Assembly (NCBI GenBank): GCA_020161395.1
Contig: JAIUOE010000007.1
Span: 1 to 64,000, forward strand
Direction: 5' to 3'
DNA: 64,000 nt
Source of the DNA: Bacteroidota bacterium
Lineage (GTDB): Bacteria > Bacteroidota > Ignavibacteria > Ignavibacteriales > Ignavibacteriaceae
The notes below the pieces were generated by a model. That model saw only the letters and a program-made list of their open reading frames with translations, was not told the origin of the DNA and made no database searches. Within the stretch, counting starts at the first letter, position 1. Each line of letters starts with the position of its first letter. Made by a program: the position numbers and the translations under genes. Of the stretch, positions 19,701-27,137 are shown one piece after another.

Positions 19701-19978
19701 TTTATGTCGTTTATGATATTGTTGGATATCGAATTGGGGTTGTCACTCTTGCGTCTGAAAACAAGGAAAGAGTATCCATCGTACCTGTTGAGCCCGTCGG
19801 CAGTACCAAACCAGAGGAAATTCGATTTATCCTGAATAATTCTGGTAACGCGTCCCTGGGAGAGCCCGTCCACAGTATTCAGCGAACTAAATGAGTATGT
19901 CTCGATTTTCTGTGCCAAAACCGGATGACATAGAAGCAGAATGATTAAAATCGATAATAGTTTCAGAATTTTTGGCAT
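16706..19978 (-). CDS. Sensor histidine kinase with periplasmic Reg_prop/Y_Y_Y ectodomain
   Basis: Membrane sensor kinase of 1090 residues. A signal sequence (1-22) precedes a large double-propeller-like region of Reg_prop repeats (about 30-700, many with LWFGTADGLNRYD- or LWLSTNLGVSRFD-type strands), a Y_Y_Y domain (about 725-795) and one transmembrane helix (about 800-820). A short coiled coil leads to HisKA with His873 in FAHDVRSPF, then an ATPase domain with N-box NLLSNAIKFS (about 988), G1 DSGKGM and G2 GTGLGLLICKEF (about 1048). Relatives known as hybrid two-component systems usually carry a receiver and an AraC-type DNA-binding domain in the same chain. Both are absent here, so an unlinked response regulator is needed. 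The ligand is unknown; relatives often sense glycans. Confidence 0.93.
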   Translation of the reverse strand: MPKILKLLSILIILLLCHPVLAQKIETYSFSSLNTVDGLSQGRVTRIIQDKSNFLWFGTADGLNRYDGYSFLVFRRKSDNPNSISNNIINDIKESHDGKLLIATNDGLNIFDPVTQTFSRIPIYNSNSPDKGFRSVTSILVPRNQKDFFYYATKAGMIKYYPETKTNSLVFELKADLSVNERSIRTLFESVKGDIWIGTGGEGLFIHEPVKNLTRNIFVSYSSEDNRKVLPVTSIADDGEGQIFIADFYFIYAFDENGMKLKNVKNDEASTIPTTIIKASKGEVYIAYLGKGLMKYSFKNDSGIYLRDATATDTLDQKFDFISLFIDRSSTLWCGSNGWGIQSISPHNNLFKRFTNFSPSLKSIRSMIQLRDGSVILSGYRGFSRVRSDYSIENLNSGIIDKIVGLTLSVYSIAEDRQEPNNLLWVGSEGGGLFIYSLETKKIKSFNDLNTKGDFLRGGFVSSLFWGSDSLLYIATERGLHSLDTKTNFLKYFPPAIGTDSVVSFGVIYDIDEHSGSMYLSTERNGIVKFNPRTGDFSSFLSSGTTTSSLPSNDIRALLFKNDDTCYIATNSGFCIYDTKRNKLKTYTMSDGLPNDLVYSVLEDNSGKLWLSTNLGVSRFDPHTGKFFNYTESEGLSGNEFNSKAYLKLRDGNMIFGGVKGFSIFNPETVAGDSLNPNLAVTSMSLFSREIPVGEYNDRIILDSAIHLKKVITLDYDENSLSLEFTALNYNVSSSTRYSFILEGFEKEWSAPASSRKAIYTNLDHGSYKFMVATINRDGSRSKNVAELYIIINPPFWKTWWFRVSATILLFSLIYIGYKRKTEGIRKRNEELERIVESRTKQLELKKDELERNNLELQETNASKNRFFSMFAHDVRSPFTAILGYLQILNEDIDDLNREERNFYLSSLYAVSKSLFATIDNVLNWFRIEMGRVNYDPVPTGLFPSVRETQAILEANLKAKKIELIVEIQEETEVFADRVMLQTILQNLLSNAIKFSEEEGMISISTSVHENLASITISDSGKGMTGEETEKLFKKEVVFSKDGTKNEKGTGLGLLICKEFVERGGGTISVTSRPGEGTSFTFTVPLVQND

Positions 19979-20185
19979 GGATTATATAATCGAATATTTA
20001 TTACTTTAAATTACGAATTATTTAATTTTATTTGGTGGTGAAATAAATAAAAACCCGTGAAAATCGAATAAACACAAATTTATTGTGATTTTTGATTCAT
20101 TGTTTGGTAAGTGTTTTTATTTATCTTAACGAAGTGTAATAATTTAATTTTTGAATAGCTGCAATACTGTCCGTCACACGGTTTT

Positions 20186-20201
20186 TTTTGACGAGTCAAA
20201 A
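20186..20201. promoter_or_regulatory. 16-bp palindrome upstream of plsY
   Basis: TTTTGAC-GA-GTCAAAA is a perfect 7-bp inverted repeat with a 2-base centre, ending 32 bases before the plsY start, in the 255-base divergent spacer between the sensor kinase and plsY. It looks like a dimer-binding operator. The rest of the spacer is AT-rich, with no clear promoter that I trust. Confidence 0.3.
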
Positions 20202-20233
20202 CACAAGTAACCATTAGTTTACAGGAAATTGAG

Positions 20234-20896
20234 ATGTTAGCTTTAGCTGCAATTTTAGTTCTCTCATATTTAGTAGGAGCCATTCCCTTTGGAATAATAG
20301 TTTCAAGGCGAAAGGGAGTTGATATCAAGTCACACGGCAGTGGTAACACAGGTGGCACGAATGTCTTCAGAACGCTTGGTCCGAAATACGGACTTACAGT
20401 AATCGCACTCGATGCCATAAAAGGTGTGGTTGCCGTGGTGTTTATCACCCAGCTTTACTATCTGAATCCTGTTGTACTTAATAACCGGACACCATTTGAA
20501 GATATCACAATTATCAGAATTATGGCAGGAATATTTGCCATAATTGGTCATATATGGAGCGTGTTCGCATCATTTAAGGGTGGAAAAGGAATCGCTACAG
20601 CCCTTGGTATGATGCTTTCTATCACCACAATTGACATGCTTGTGGCTCTTGGCATATTCATACTGTTTGTTGGCATTTTTAAGTATGTCTCGCTTGGTTC
20701 CATTATGGCATCAATAGCTGTGCCTCTGACACTTTTTATTCGTCAGAACATTTTTCATGCCGAAGTTCAGGGCTACGGGACACTGCTTCCCTTCGTTGCT
20801 GGAGTTTCAATATTGTTGATTTACACTCACCGTTCAAATATTAAAAGGCTTTTAACAGGGAGCGAGAACAAGATATCCTTCGGTAAAAAGAAGTAA
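20234..20896 (+). CDS. plsY: Acyl-phosphate:glycerol-3-phosphate acyltransferase
   Basis: PlsY, 220 residues, an inner-membrane enzyme adding the first acyl chain to glycerol-3-phosphate from acyl-phosphate. Several hydrophobic helices are seen. The conserved cytoplasmic loops are SYLVGAIPFG near the N-terminus, HGSGNTGGTNVFR (about 35-47), and FKGGKGIATALG (about 115-126). ATG at 20234 has AGGAAA eight bases upstream. It is followed after 5 bases by gpsA, which makes its glycerol-3-phosphate substrate. Confidence 0.96.
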   Translation: MLALAAILVLSYLVGAIPFGIIVSRRKGVDIKSHGSGNTGGTNVFRTLGPKYGLTVIALDAIKGVVAVVFITQLYYLNPVVLNNRTPFEDITIIRIMAGIFAIIGHIWSVFASFKGGKGIATALGMMLSITTIDMLVALGIFILFVGIFKYVSLGSIMASIAVPLTLFIRQNIFHAEVQGYGTLLPFVAGVSILLIYTHRSNIKRLLTGSENKISFGKKK

Positions 20897-20901
20897 TTTT
20901 T

Positions 20902-21906
20902 ATGAAGATATCTGTGTTGGGTGCAGGTGCCTGGGGCACCACCCTGGCTATTTTACTGAGCGACAATGGTCACGAGGTTACTCTCTGGGAGTATAACGAA
21001 ACCTACGCCAATCTCCTTGAGGAGAAGCGGGAAAATATCATATACCTTCCCGGGATACCGTTTCCGCCTGCATTAAAAGTCTCGAAAGACCTTCTCGAAG
21101 CGAGCAGGAACAAGGAAATAATCGTTACTGCAATTCCAACCCAGTTCACCAGGAATTCCCTGCAAAAAATTCCGTTCGAAAATGTAAAAAACACAATATT
21201 TGTCTCGGTTTCAAAAGGTATTGAAAAGGGACATCTTCTCACCGTCAGTCAGATCTACAAGGATGTATTTCCCGGGCTTTCTGATCATCAGACAGGTGTG
21301 CTTTCCGGTCCGAGCCACGCCGAGGAAGTCAGCAAAAAAATTCCAACCACGGTTGTCGCAGCCTGCAGAGATCACGATACATCAAAAATAATTCAGAATG
21401 CGTTCATCAACAGATATTTCCGTGTTTATTCATCCACTGATGTTGTTGGTGTCGAGTTAGGTGGAGCATTCAAGAATGTTATTGCAATCGGAGCCGGAAT
21501 TCTTGACGGGATGGGAATGGGCGACAACACCAAAGCTGCAATCATGACGAGAGGAACCGCTGAAATTACCCGTCTGGGTCTTGCAATGGGCGCCCAGCCG
21601 CACACTTTCTCAGGGCTTTCCGGCATGGGTGACCTGATAGTAACATGCATGAGCCGTCACAGCCGGAACAGGTATGTGGGTGAAAAAATCGGTAGCGGTA
21701 TGAAATTGAGTGAAGTACTCTCTCATATGACAGCTGTAGCCGAGGGAGTGGAAACCTCAAATTCCGCGATGCAGCTCGCCATAAAATATGGTGTTGAAGT
21801 GCCGATAACGACTGAAGTTTACAAAATTCTCTTCGAAGACAAAGAACCTGCGCAGGCAATTCATGATCTCATGACCAGAGACAGGAAAGAGGAGTACAGA
21901 GTTTAG
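20902..21906 (+). CDS. gpsA: Glycerol-3-phosphate dehydrogenase [NAD(P)+]
   Basis: GpsA, 334 residues, reduces dihydroxyacetone phosphate to sn-glycerol-3-phosphate in the cytosol. It carries the Rossmann motif VLGAGAWGTTLA (about 5-16), VSVSKGIE, VLSGPSHAEE, the catalytic-lysine segment GGAFKNVIAIGAG (about 193-205), and the substrate-binding MSRHSRN segment. It lies directly downstream of plsY, so substrate and acyltransferase are made together. The stop codon sits at the left edge of a heptamer repeat. Confidence 0.97.
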   Translation: MKISVLGAGAWGTTLAILLSDNGHEVTLWEYNETYANLLEEKRENIIYLPGIPFPPALKVSKDLLEASRNKEIIVTAIPTQFTRNSLQKIPFENVKNTIFVSVSKGIEKGHLLTVSQIYKDVFPGLSDHQTGVLSGPSHAEEVSKKIPTTVVAACRDHDTSKIIQNAFINRYFRVYSSTDVVGVELGGAFKNVIAIGAGILDGMGMGDNTKAAIMTRGTAEITRLGLAMGAQPHTFSGLSGMGDLIVTCMSRHSRNRYVGEKIGSGMKLSEVLSHMTAVAEGVETSNSAMQLAIKYGVEVPITTEVYKILFEDKEPAQAIHDLMTRDRKEEYRV

Positions 21907-21939
21907 TTATGAGTTGTGAGTTATGAATTATTAGTTGTA
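21905..21939 (+). repeat. Five degenerate 7-base repeats after gpsA
   Basis: AGTTATG, AGTTGTG, AGTTATG, AATTATT, AGTTGTA run in perfect 7-base register from the gpsA stop codon onward. A similar five-unit block occurs at 33973-34007, and a two-unit form on the other strand near 121-140. This suggests an interspersed intergenic repeat family. Confidence 0.6.
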
Positions 21940-22060
21940 TGTCTATCTTCCGTAGTTCTTAAGTTCCCGCCAAAAGAGAAATTTACCACTTAAACAATAA
22001 TCCCGCCCGAATACCAACATATTTTGCAATTTGCACAATTCATTTACAAAAGGTTAAAGA

Positions 22061-22984
22061 ATGTCAGAAATTGTCAGCAGCAGTAATTTAACAAAGATAT
22101 ATTCCGGAAAATTCAAGGTGAGAGCACTCGAAGATTTTTCCATTTCTGTGATGCCTGGACAGGTTTTTGGACTTCTTGGGCAGAACGGTGCAGGGAAAAC
22201 CACATTCATAAAAATCCTGCTGGGTGTAACCAAACTTACATCAGGCACTTACTCTCTTTTTGGTTCAAATGAGTATAATCATCTTTTGAAACAAAGAATC
22301 GGATATCTTCCCGAGAATGTACAGTTTCCCGAAGTTTTCTCGGCGAAACAATCGATGGAGGCATTCGCAAGGTTTTATGAAATGGAGTCGTCACTGGTAA
22401 AAAAGAGGACAGATGAACTGTTCGAACGGCTGGGACTTTCGAAGATTGCCAACAGAAAGGCAAAAACTTTCTCCAAAGGACAAAACCAGCGACTCGGGCT
22501 TGCTCGTGCCCTGCTTCACGATCCTGATCTGATAATTCTTGATGAACCTACTGACGGTATAGATCCGGTGGGAAGAAAAGAGATCCGTTCTCTTCTGCTT
22601 GACCTGAAAAGTCAGGGTAAGACCATTTTCCTGAACAGTCATATTCTCTCAGAAGTTGAGATGGTAACCGATTCAGTTGCCATACTGCATAAAGGAAAAC
22701 TCCTTAGATCCGGTACACTTGATGAACTTACTCACGAGAACACCAATTATGAACTTAGGATTTCGCGACCGCTCAGACAGGAAGAGGAAAACAGCATTAT
22801 TTATCTTGAGAAAAAAGAGGATAACATCTACCGGTATAATGGTTCCGACCTCGAGAAGCTCAACAAAATAATTGACAAAGTCAGGATACTCGATATTTTT
22901 ATCGAAGAGATTTCCCTGAAGCGCTCGAATCTTGAAGAACTGTTTATTAATACAATCACCGCTGACGACAGGGGGAACAAATGA
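22061..22984 (+). CDS. ABC transporter ATP-binding protein
   Basis: ATPase subunit of an ABC-2-type exporter, 307 residues. Walker A GQNGAGKTT (about 39-47), signature FSKGQNQRLGLARAL (about 139-153), Walker B LIILDEPTDGIDP (about 158-170) and the H-loop LNSHIL (about 191) are all intact. The C-terminal 80 residues are the extension typical of the NatA/CcmA-like group. Its stop overlaps the permease start by 4 bases. The substrate cannot be read from the sequence. Confidence 0.92.
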   Translation: MSEIVSSSNLTKIYSGKFKVRALEDFSISVMPGQVFGLLGQNGAGKTTFIKILLGVTKLTSGTYSLFGSNEYNHLLKQRIGYLPENVQFPEVFSAKQSMEAFARFYEMESSLVKKRTDELFERLGLSKIANRKAKTFSKGQNQRLGLARALLHDPDLIILDEPTDGIDPVGRKEIRSLLLDLKSQGKTIFLNSHILSEVEMVTDSVAILHKGKLLRSGTLDELTHENTNYELRISRPLRQEEENSIIYLEKKEDNIYRYNGSDLEKLNKIIDKVRILDIFIEEISLKRSNLEELFINTITADDRGNK

Positions 22985-23784
22985 AAGGCATAACACAATC
23001 GGTTTCATTCTTTTTTGATCATATCTGGAGAAGCAAGTCAATCTGGGTGACGGTCGCCGGTGTACTGGTGATGATAGCCATCTCTGCACTGGTGTCATAT
23101 ACAGTTTTCGGCAACATTGAACCCGGGACAGCGAAAGCAAAAATAGAGCAAAGCTACGATTTTACGCTGATAAACCTGTTGAATAGCACAGTGCAATTGA
23201 TGGTCTTTATCGGTTTGTTTACTGTAGCCATATCTGTAAACTCAATTTTGAAAAGGGGCGTGTTCGATCTCTTTTTGTCGTTGCCGGTAAAGCGCTGGCA
23301 AATATTGACAGGCGCATTCATTAGCGGGATCCTGTTTCAGGCTGCCGTACTTTTCGCGCTTATAATGGGAGTCTGGCTCACGCACTCTGCTATTTTCGGA
23401 ATCTTTTATGGTGAAGTGCTGGTGTGGGGTTTCCTTAGCCTGCTCGGTTTCATCATAATGTTTCATTTTGTCCTTTTTGTTTCATTCAGTTTTAGATCGC
23501 CGATAGCCGGATTACTGACAGCGATAGCTTACAGTGTTGTGGTATCATCGATCCTGTTCGTATTCCATGAGATGGTTCAGACCTCCACAAATGTATGGTT
23601 GAGGGAGACGGTTAATGTAATCTACTGGATATTGCCAAAAAGCACGGAGTTCTCAAGTTCCTTCTTCCTGGCGGATCAGGCGCTTCCTGAAGGTCAACTG
23701 TTAAAACTGATTATTAGCACTGTTTTGTTTATTTTTACCGTTTTCGGTTCTACAATTATTATTTTTGAGAAAAAAGACTATTAA
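22981..23784 (+). CDS. ABC-2 type transporter permease
   Basis: Membrane partner of the preceding ATPase, 267 residues with about six hydrophobic helices, beginning with a long helix at 20-42 and ending with one at 240-262. The segment SILKRGVFDLFLSLPVKRWQ is the coupling-helix region typical of ABC-2 permeases. ATG overlaps the stop of the ATPase gene (ATGA), so the two subunits are made in balance. Drug, polysaccharide or lipid export are all possible. Confidence 0.88.
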   Translation: MKGITQSVSFFFDHIWRSKSIWVTVAGVLVMIAISALVSYTVFGNIEPGTAKAKIEQSYDFTLINLLNSTVQLMVFIGLFTVAISVNSILKRGVFDLFLSLPVKRWQILTGAFISGILFQAAVLFALIMGVWLTHSAIFGIFYGEVLVWGFLSLLGFIIMFHFVLFVSFSFRSPIAGLLTAIAYSVVVSSILFVFHEMVQTSTNVWLRETVNVIYWILPKSTEFSSSFFLADQALPEGQLLKLIISTVLFIFTVFGSTIIIFEKKDY

Positions 23785-23876
23785 AAGACTGAAAAAACGG
23801 TGAATATGCGCCAAAAACGATTGGCATCATAATTGCTTGTAAATAAGTGCAAATTGTTTTACTAAGGAATGGACAG

Positions 23877-24812
23877 ATGCAGGAAGACAATATAAACATT
23901 GATGAAATACTAAAAAGATCGGTTTTGTCGGAATCTTTTGATTCTATAAACCGTGTTGGAATTATTGGTGCCGGCGTTATGGGCCAGGGCATTGCTCAGG
24001 CTATTGCTGCAAACGGCATTGAAGTCATTATCGTGGAAAAGACTACTGACAGGATTGATTATGCCAAAGCAAGTTTGTCTGACAGCATCGATAATGAAAT
24101 AAAAAGATGGGCGATGACTGCATCCGAGAAAAAAGCAATCACCAGCAGAATAAGCTGGGTGACCGACATGAAACTCGTTGCAGGATGCGACCTCATTGTG
24201 GAAGCAGTCGATGAAGAATTCGATCTGAAGAAAAAAATCTTCATGGATATCGACAAGATTGCAAAGAAGGAGACAATTTTTGTTTCCAACACTTCCACTT
24301 TAAGTTTGACGAAGCTCGCAGAATGTACAGGGCGACCTGACAAGGTTATCGGGATGCACTTCCTGAATCCTGTGCCAAAGAGACCCCTGGTAGAGGTTAT
24401 TAAATGTCTGCACACATCTGCGTCAACTTTGAAGATAATAAAGGAATTCGCCAACCGGCTGGGCAAGACTTCCATTGAAGTTTATGAATATCCGGGATAT
24501 GTGACCACAAGAGCCATTGTTCCTCTTTTGAATGAAGCGATGCACATCCTTCTCGAGGGAATAGCTTCTGCAAAGGATATAGACACCGCAATGAAAATCG
24601 GGTTCAATTTTCAGCATGGTCCGCTTGAAATGGCAGACATGATGGGGTTGGATGAAGTGCTTGCATGGATGGATACACTTTGGAAGACTCTCGGAGAACC
24701 AAGGTATAGAGCATGCCCTATTCTCAGGAAACTTGTACGCGAGCAGAAGCTTGGAAGAAAAACGGGTCAGGGCTTTTATGTTTATGACTCAAATGGTAAA
24801 ATAATCTCGTAG
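23877..24812 (+). CDS. 3-hydroxyacyl-CoA (3-hydroxybutyryl-CoA) dehydrogenase
   Basis: NAD-dependent dehydrogenase of 311 residues acting on (S)-3-hydroxyacyl-CoA, as in beta-oxidation or butyryl-CoA synthesis. After a 20-residue extra N-terminus comes the Rossmann motif [14 protein letters not shown], then [15 protein letters not shown] and the catalytic HFLNPVP (with His near 150), and a C-terminal helical domain with [22 protein letters not shown]-type spacing. I chose ATG at 23877 because AAGGAA lies seven bases upstream; an upstream GTG at 23847 has no ribosome site. It sits 6 bases before ackA, an uncommon pairing. Confidence 0.92.
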   Translation: MQEDNINIDEILKRSVLSESFDSINRVGIIGAGVMGQGIAQAIAANGIEVIIVEKTTDRIDYAKASLSDSIDNEIKRWAMTASEKKAITSRISWVTDMKLVAGCDLIVEAVDEEFDLKKKIFMDIDKIAKKETIFVSNTSTLSLTKLAECTGRPDKVIGMHFLNPVPKRPLVEVIKCLHTSASTLKIIKEFANRLGKTSIEVYEYPGYVTTRAIVPLLNEAMHILLEGIASAKDIDTAMKIGFNFQHGPLEMADMMGLDEVLAWMDTLWKTLGEPRYRACPILRKLVREQKLGRKTGQGFYVYDSNGKIIS

Positions 24813-24818
24813 GCGAAA

Positions 24819-26024
24819 ATGAAAGTATTAGTATTAAATTGCGGCAGCTCGTCGATCAAGTATCAATTCTATGATACTGTTCAAAGGGTTGCACTCGCAA
24901 AAGGTCTGGTTGACAGAATCGGAATGTCGGGAGCTGTGCTCACTCACATCAGGTATGATGGTGACAAGATTAACATAGTTGGCGAGATTCTCGATCATGC
25001 AATCGGTATAGAGTATGTTCTTGCTGTTCTTCTCTCCAAAAATCACGGAGTGATAGAAGATAAAAGTGAAATAGACGCCGTCGGACACAGAGTTGTGCAC
25101 GGTGGTGAGACCTTTGCAGGTTCTGTTCTTATTACGCAGGAAGTAATTAAGGTTTTACAGGATAATGTCGGTCTGGCACCACTTCACAATCCACCAAACA
25201 TCAAAGGTATTCAGGCTGTCACGAGAGTGCTTCCGAATATACCACAAGTTGGTGTTTTTGATACTGCTTTCCATTCCAAGATGGAGCCAAAAGCATATCT
25301 GTACGGAATCCCGTATGAGCTTTACAAGAGTCATCAGATTCGCCGGTATGGTTTTCACGGTACTTCGCACAGGTTTGTAGCGGGCAGGGCAGCAAAAAAG
25401 CTCGGGAAACCATTGAATGAGTTGAAGGTGGTAACTGCTCACCTCGGAAACGGATGCAGCATGGCTGCAGTCGATCATGGCACTTCGGTTGATACCTCAA
25501 TGGGATTTACTCCCCTTGAAGGACTTCTTATGGGTACAAGATGCGGTGATATTGATACATCAATCATCCTGCATATCATGGGTAAGGAAGGATTACAGCT
25601 TTCTGAAGCCAACACCCTTCTCAACAAACACAGCGGTCTCGTTGGTATCAGCGGTGAGTCATCCGACATGCGTGAAATTATCTCGGCAATGAAAGATGGT
25701 CACAAACGCTCGAAGTATGCTTTTGATGTCTTCTGTTACAGAATCACAAAATATGTCGGTGCCTATGCAGCGGCAATGGGTGGAATTGACGCCCTCGTAT
25801 TTACGGGTGGTATCGGAGAGAACTCTCCGGATGTCCGTTCCGCAGTCTGTAAAAGTCTGAAGTTCATGGGTATGGATATTGACGAAGCAAAAAATGCCGC
25901 CGGTGATGAAGATATCTCTCCCGAGGGCTCGAAAGTGAAAGTTTTCAGAATCCCCACAAATGAGGAACTTGTAATTGCTCTCGATACAGAAGTAATTATC
26001 AAGGGAATCGAAGTGGATATCTGA
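24819..26024 (+). CDS. ackA: Acetate kinase
   Basis: AckA, 401 residues, converts acetyl phosphate and ADP to acetate and ATP. It starts with VLNCGSSSIKYQ and carries GHRVVHGGE (about 88-96), FDTAFH, RRYGFHGTSH (about 172-181), AHLGNGCS and the C-terminal VFTGGIGENS. All match family motifs and length. No pta gene is near. Co-orientation and 6-base spacing with the hydroxyacyl-CoA dehydrogenase suggest a shared role in fermentative acid formation. Transcription ends at a strong hairpin downstream. Confidence 0.97.
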   Translation: MKVLVLNCGSSSIKYQFYDTVQRVALAKGLVDRIGMSGAVLTHIRYDGDKINIVGEILDHAIGIEYVLAVLLSKNHGVIEDKSEIDAVGHRVVHGGETFAGSVLITQEVIKVLQDNVGLAPLHNPPNIKGIQAVTRVLPNIPQVGVFDTAFHSKMEPKAYLYGIPYELYKSHQIRRYGFHGTSHRFVAGRAAKKLGKPLNELKVVTAHLGNGCSMAAVDHGTSVDTSMGFTPLEGLLMGTRCGDIDTSIILHIMGKEGLQLSEANTLLNKHSGLVGISGESSDMREIISAMKDGHKRSKYAFDVFCYRITKYVGAYAAAMGGIDALVFTGGIGENSPDVRSAVCKSLKFMGMDIDEAKNAAGDEDISPEGSKVKVFRIPTNEELVIALDTEVIIKGIEVDI

Positions 26025-26042
26025 TAATTTTCTTAAGAATTG

Positions 26043-26081
26043 AAAAAAGCTGTCGCTGATCATTCGGTGACAGCTTTTTTT
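26043..26081 (+). terminator. Strong intrinsic terminator after ackA
   Basis: AAAAAAGCTGTC (26043-26054) pairs perfectly with GACAGCTTTTTT (26069-26080), 12 base pairs closing a 14-base loop and followed by T. A and T tracts on both sides make it work in both directions, so it may also end the minus-strand restriction genes. Confidence 0.88.
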
Positions 26082-26142
26082 GTGGCTAAATGGACTCATG
26101 AATAAGATGATTTAATAACTTAATGTCTTGAGAAACCAAGTT

Positions 26143-27120
26143 TTAATTCGAGAAGTCCATATAGTAATTTTCATCATCAATTTTGTAAAAGGTCACATTA
26201 TCCCTGCCGTATCTTTTAAGGTCTGCATTTTGGATGAATGCACCTGAGGCAACCCCAAGCCTGTTTCGAAAGTACTCTCCTAACAAGCTGTTGTTATGGG
26301 GTGTATGAATAGCTGCACCCCAATTGTTCTTTTGAGCCCGTGTGCAGATAAGTGTTTTGCCATCGTCAGTGATAACAGTGAAATGAGTGCCTCTTATTGG
26401 GAAGAATTCACTTTTATAAACTTCAGGCGGAAGTTGGATGTAGGCTTGATTGTGATTCCGCCCACTTCTTTGTCCCCAATTCAATCCACCAACCTTTTGG
26501 ATAATACCGGATTTCGGGATTAATGAAATAGTAATATTCTCAAGACTTTGATTACTGTAATCTGATACCTTCGCTACGGGTAACTTATCCCTCTTTCTTT
26601 TTTGTTTCGGTATTGTGCGCGATGAATCAGTATAAATTAAGACAGAAGTTTCCACATCAGGATGATCACAATAGATAGAGTTTTTTTCTAAATCATTAAA
26701 ATAGTCAAGTGCAATATCCCTGTCACATCCTGCAAGTATCTCCATCTGTTTTAATCCATTAAAAGCCTTCTGTGTGTAATTTGCAGATCCCAAATAGCTC
26801 TGAACAGGTCTGCCGTCTTTAAGCCATATATACAATTTGGAATGGACCGGGGGTAAATTTTGAAGATAGCTACACTGGAAGCAATCTTTGAAAATATCCC
26901 CCATTATTTTTTTGAAGCCTTTATGTCCGGTTAATGAGATTCCCTCTTGAGGAGTCATTCCGACAATTAGATTTACCTTAATATTAAGATTCATATCTGA
27001 TAGAACACTTAAATGTCTAAATGCCATAGCTGGTGTTGCGTATCCGGAAACAATCCTTAGTTCGTCTGATATTTGAGCCGGCTTAATCAGTACCTCTTCA
27101 AATAGTGCTGTCGTAATCAT
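26143..27120 (-). CDS. NgoFVII-like type II restriction endonuclease (PLD fold)
   Basis: Restriction endonuclease of 325 residues. The N-terminal half is a phospholipase D-type nuclease with a single HSK...GSANYTQ motif (His93, then Lys two residues on; GSAN about 21 residues later), so it should work as a dimer as BfiI does. The C-terminal half resembles the DNA-recognition part of the NgoFVII family (GLNWGQRSGRNHNQAYIQLP, then FFPIRGTHFTVITDDG, then LGEYFRNRLG). NgoFVII itself cuts at GCSGC; the target here is not known. I chose ATG at 27120, with GAGG just upstream; TTG at 27132 is the other possibility. It follows the methyltransferase by 17 bases on the same strand. Confidence 0.85.
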   Translation of the reverse strand: MITTALFEEVLIKPAQISDELRIVSGYATPAMAFRHLSVLSDMNLNIKVNLIVGMTPQEGISLTGHKGFKKIMGDIFKDCFQCSYLQNLPPVHSKLYIWLKDGRPVQSYLGSANYTQKAFNGLKQMEILAGCDRDIALDYFNDLEKNSIYCDHPDVETSVLIYTDSSRTIPKQKRKRDKLPVAKVSDYSNQSLENITISLIPKSGIIQKVGGLNWGQRSGRNHNQAYIQLPPEVYKSEFFPIRGTHFTVITDDGKTLICTRAQKNNWGAAIHTPHNNSLLGEYFRNRLGVASGAFIQNADLKRYGRDNVTFYKIDDENYYMDFSN

Positions 27121-27137
27121 ATAACCTCGCAAAATGT

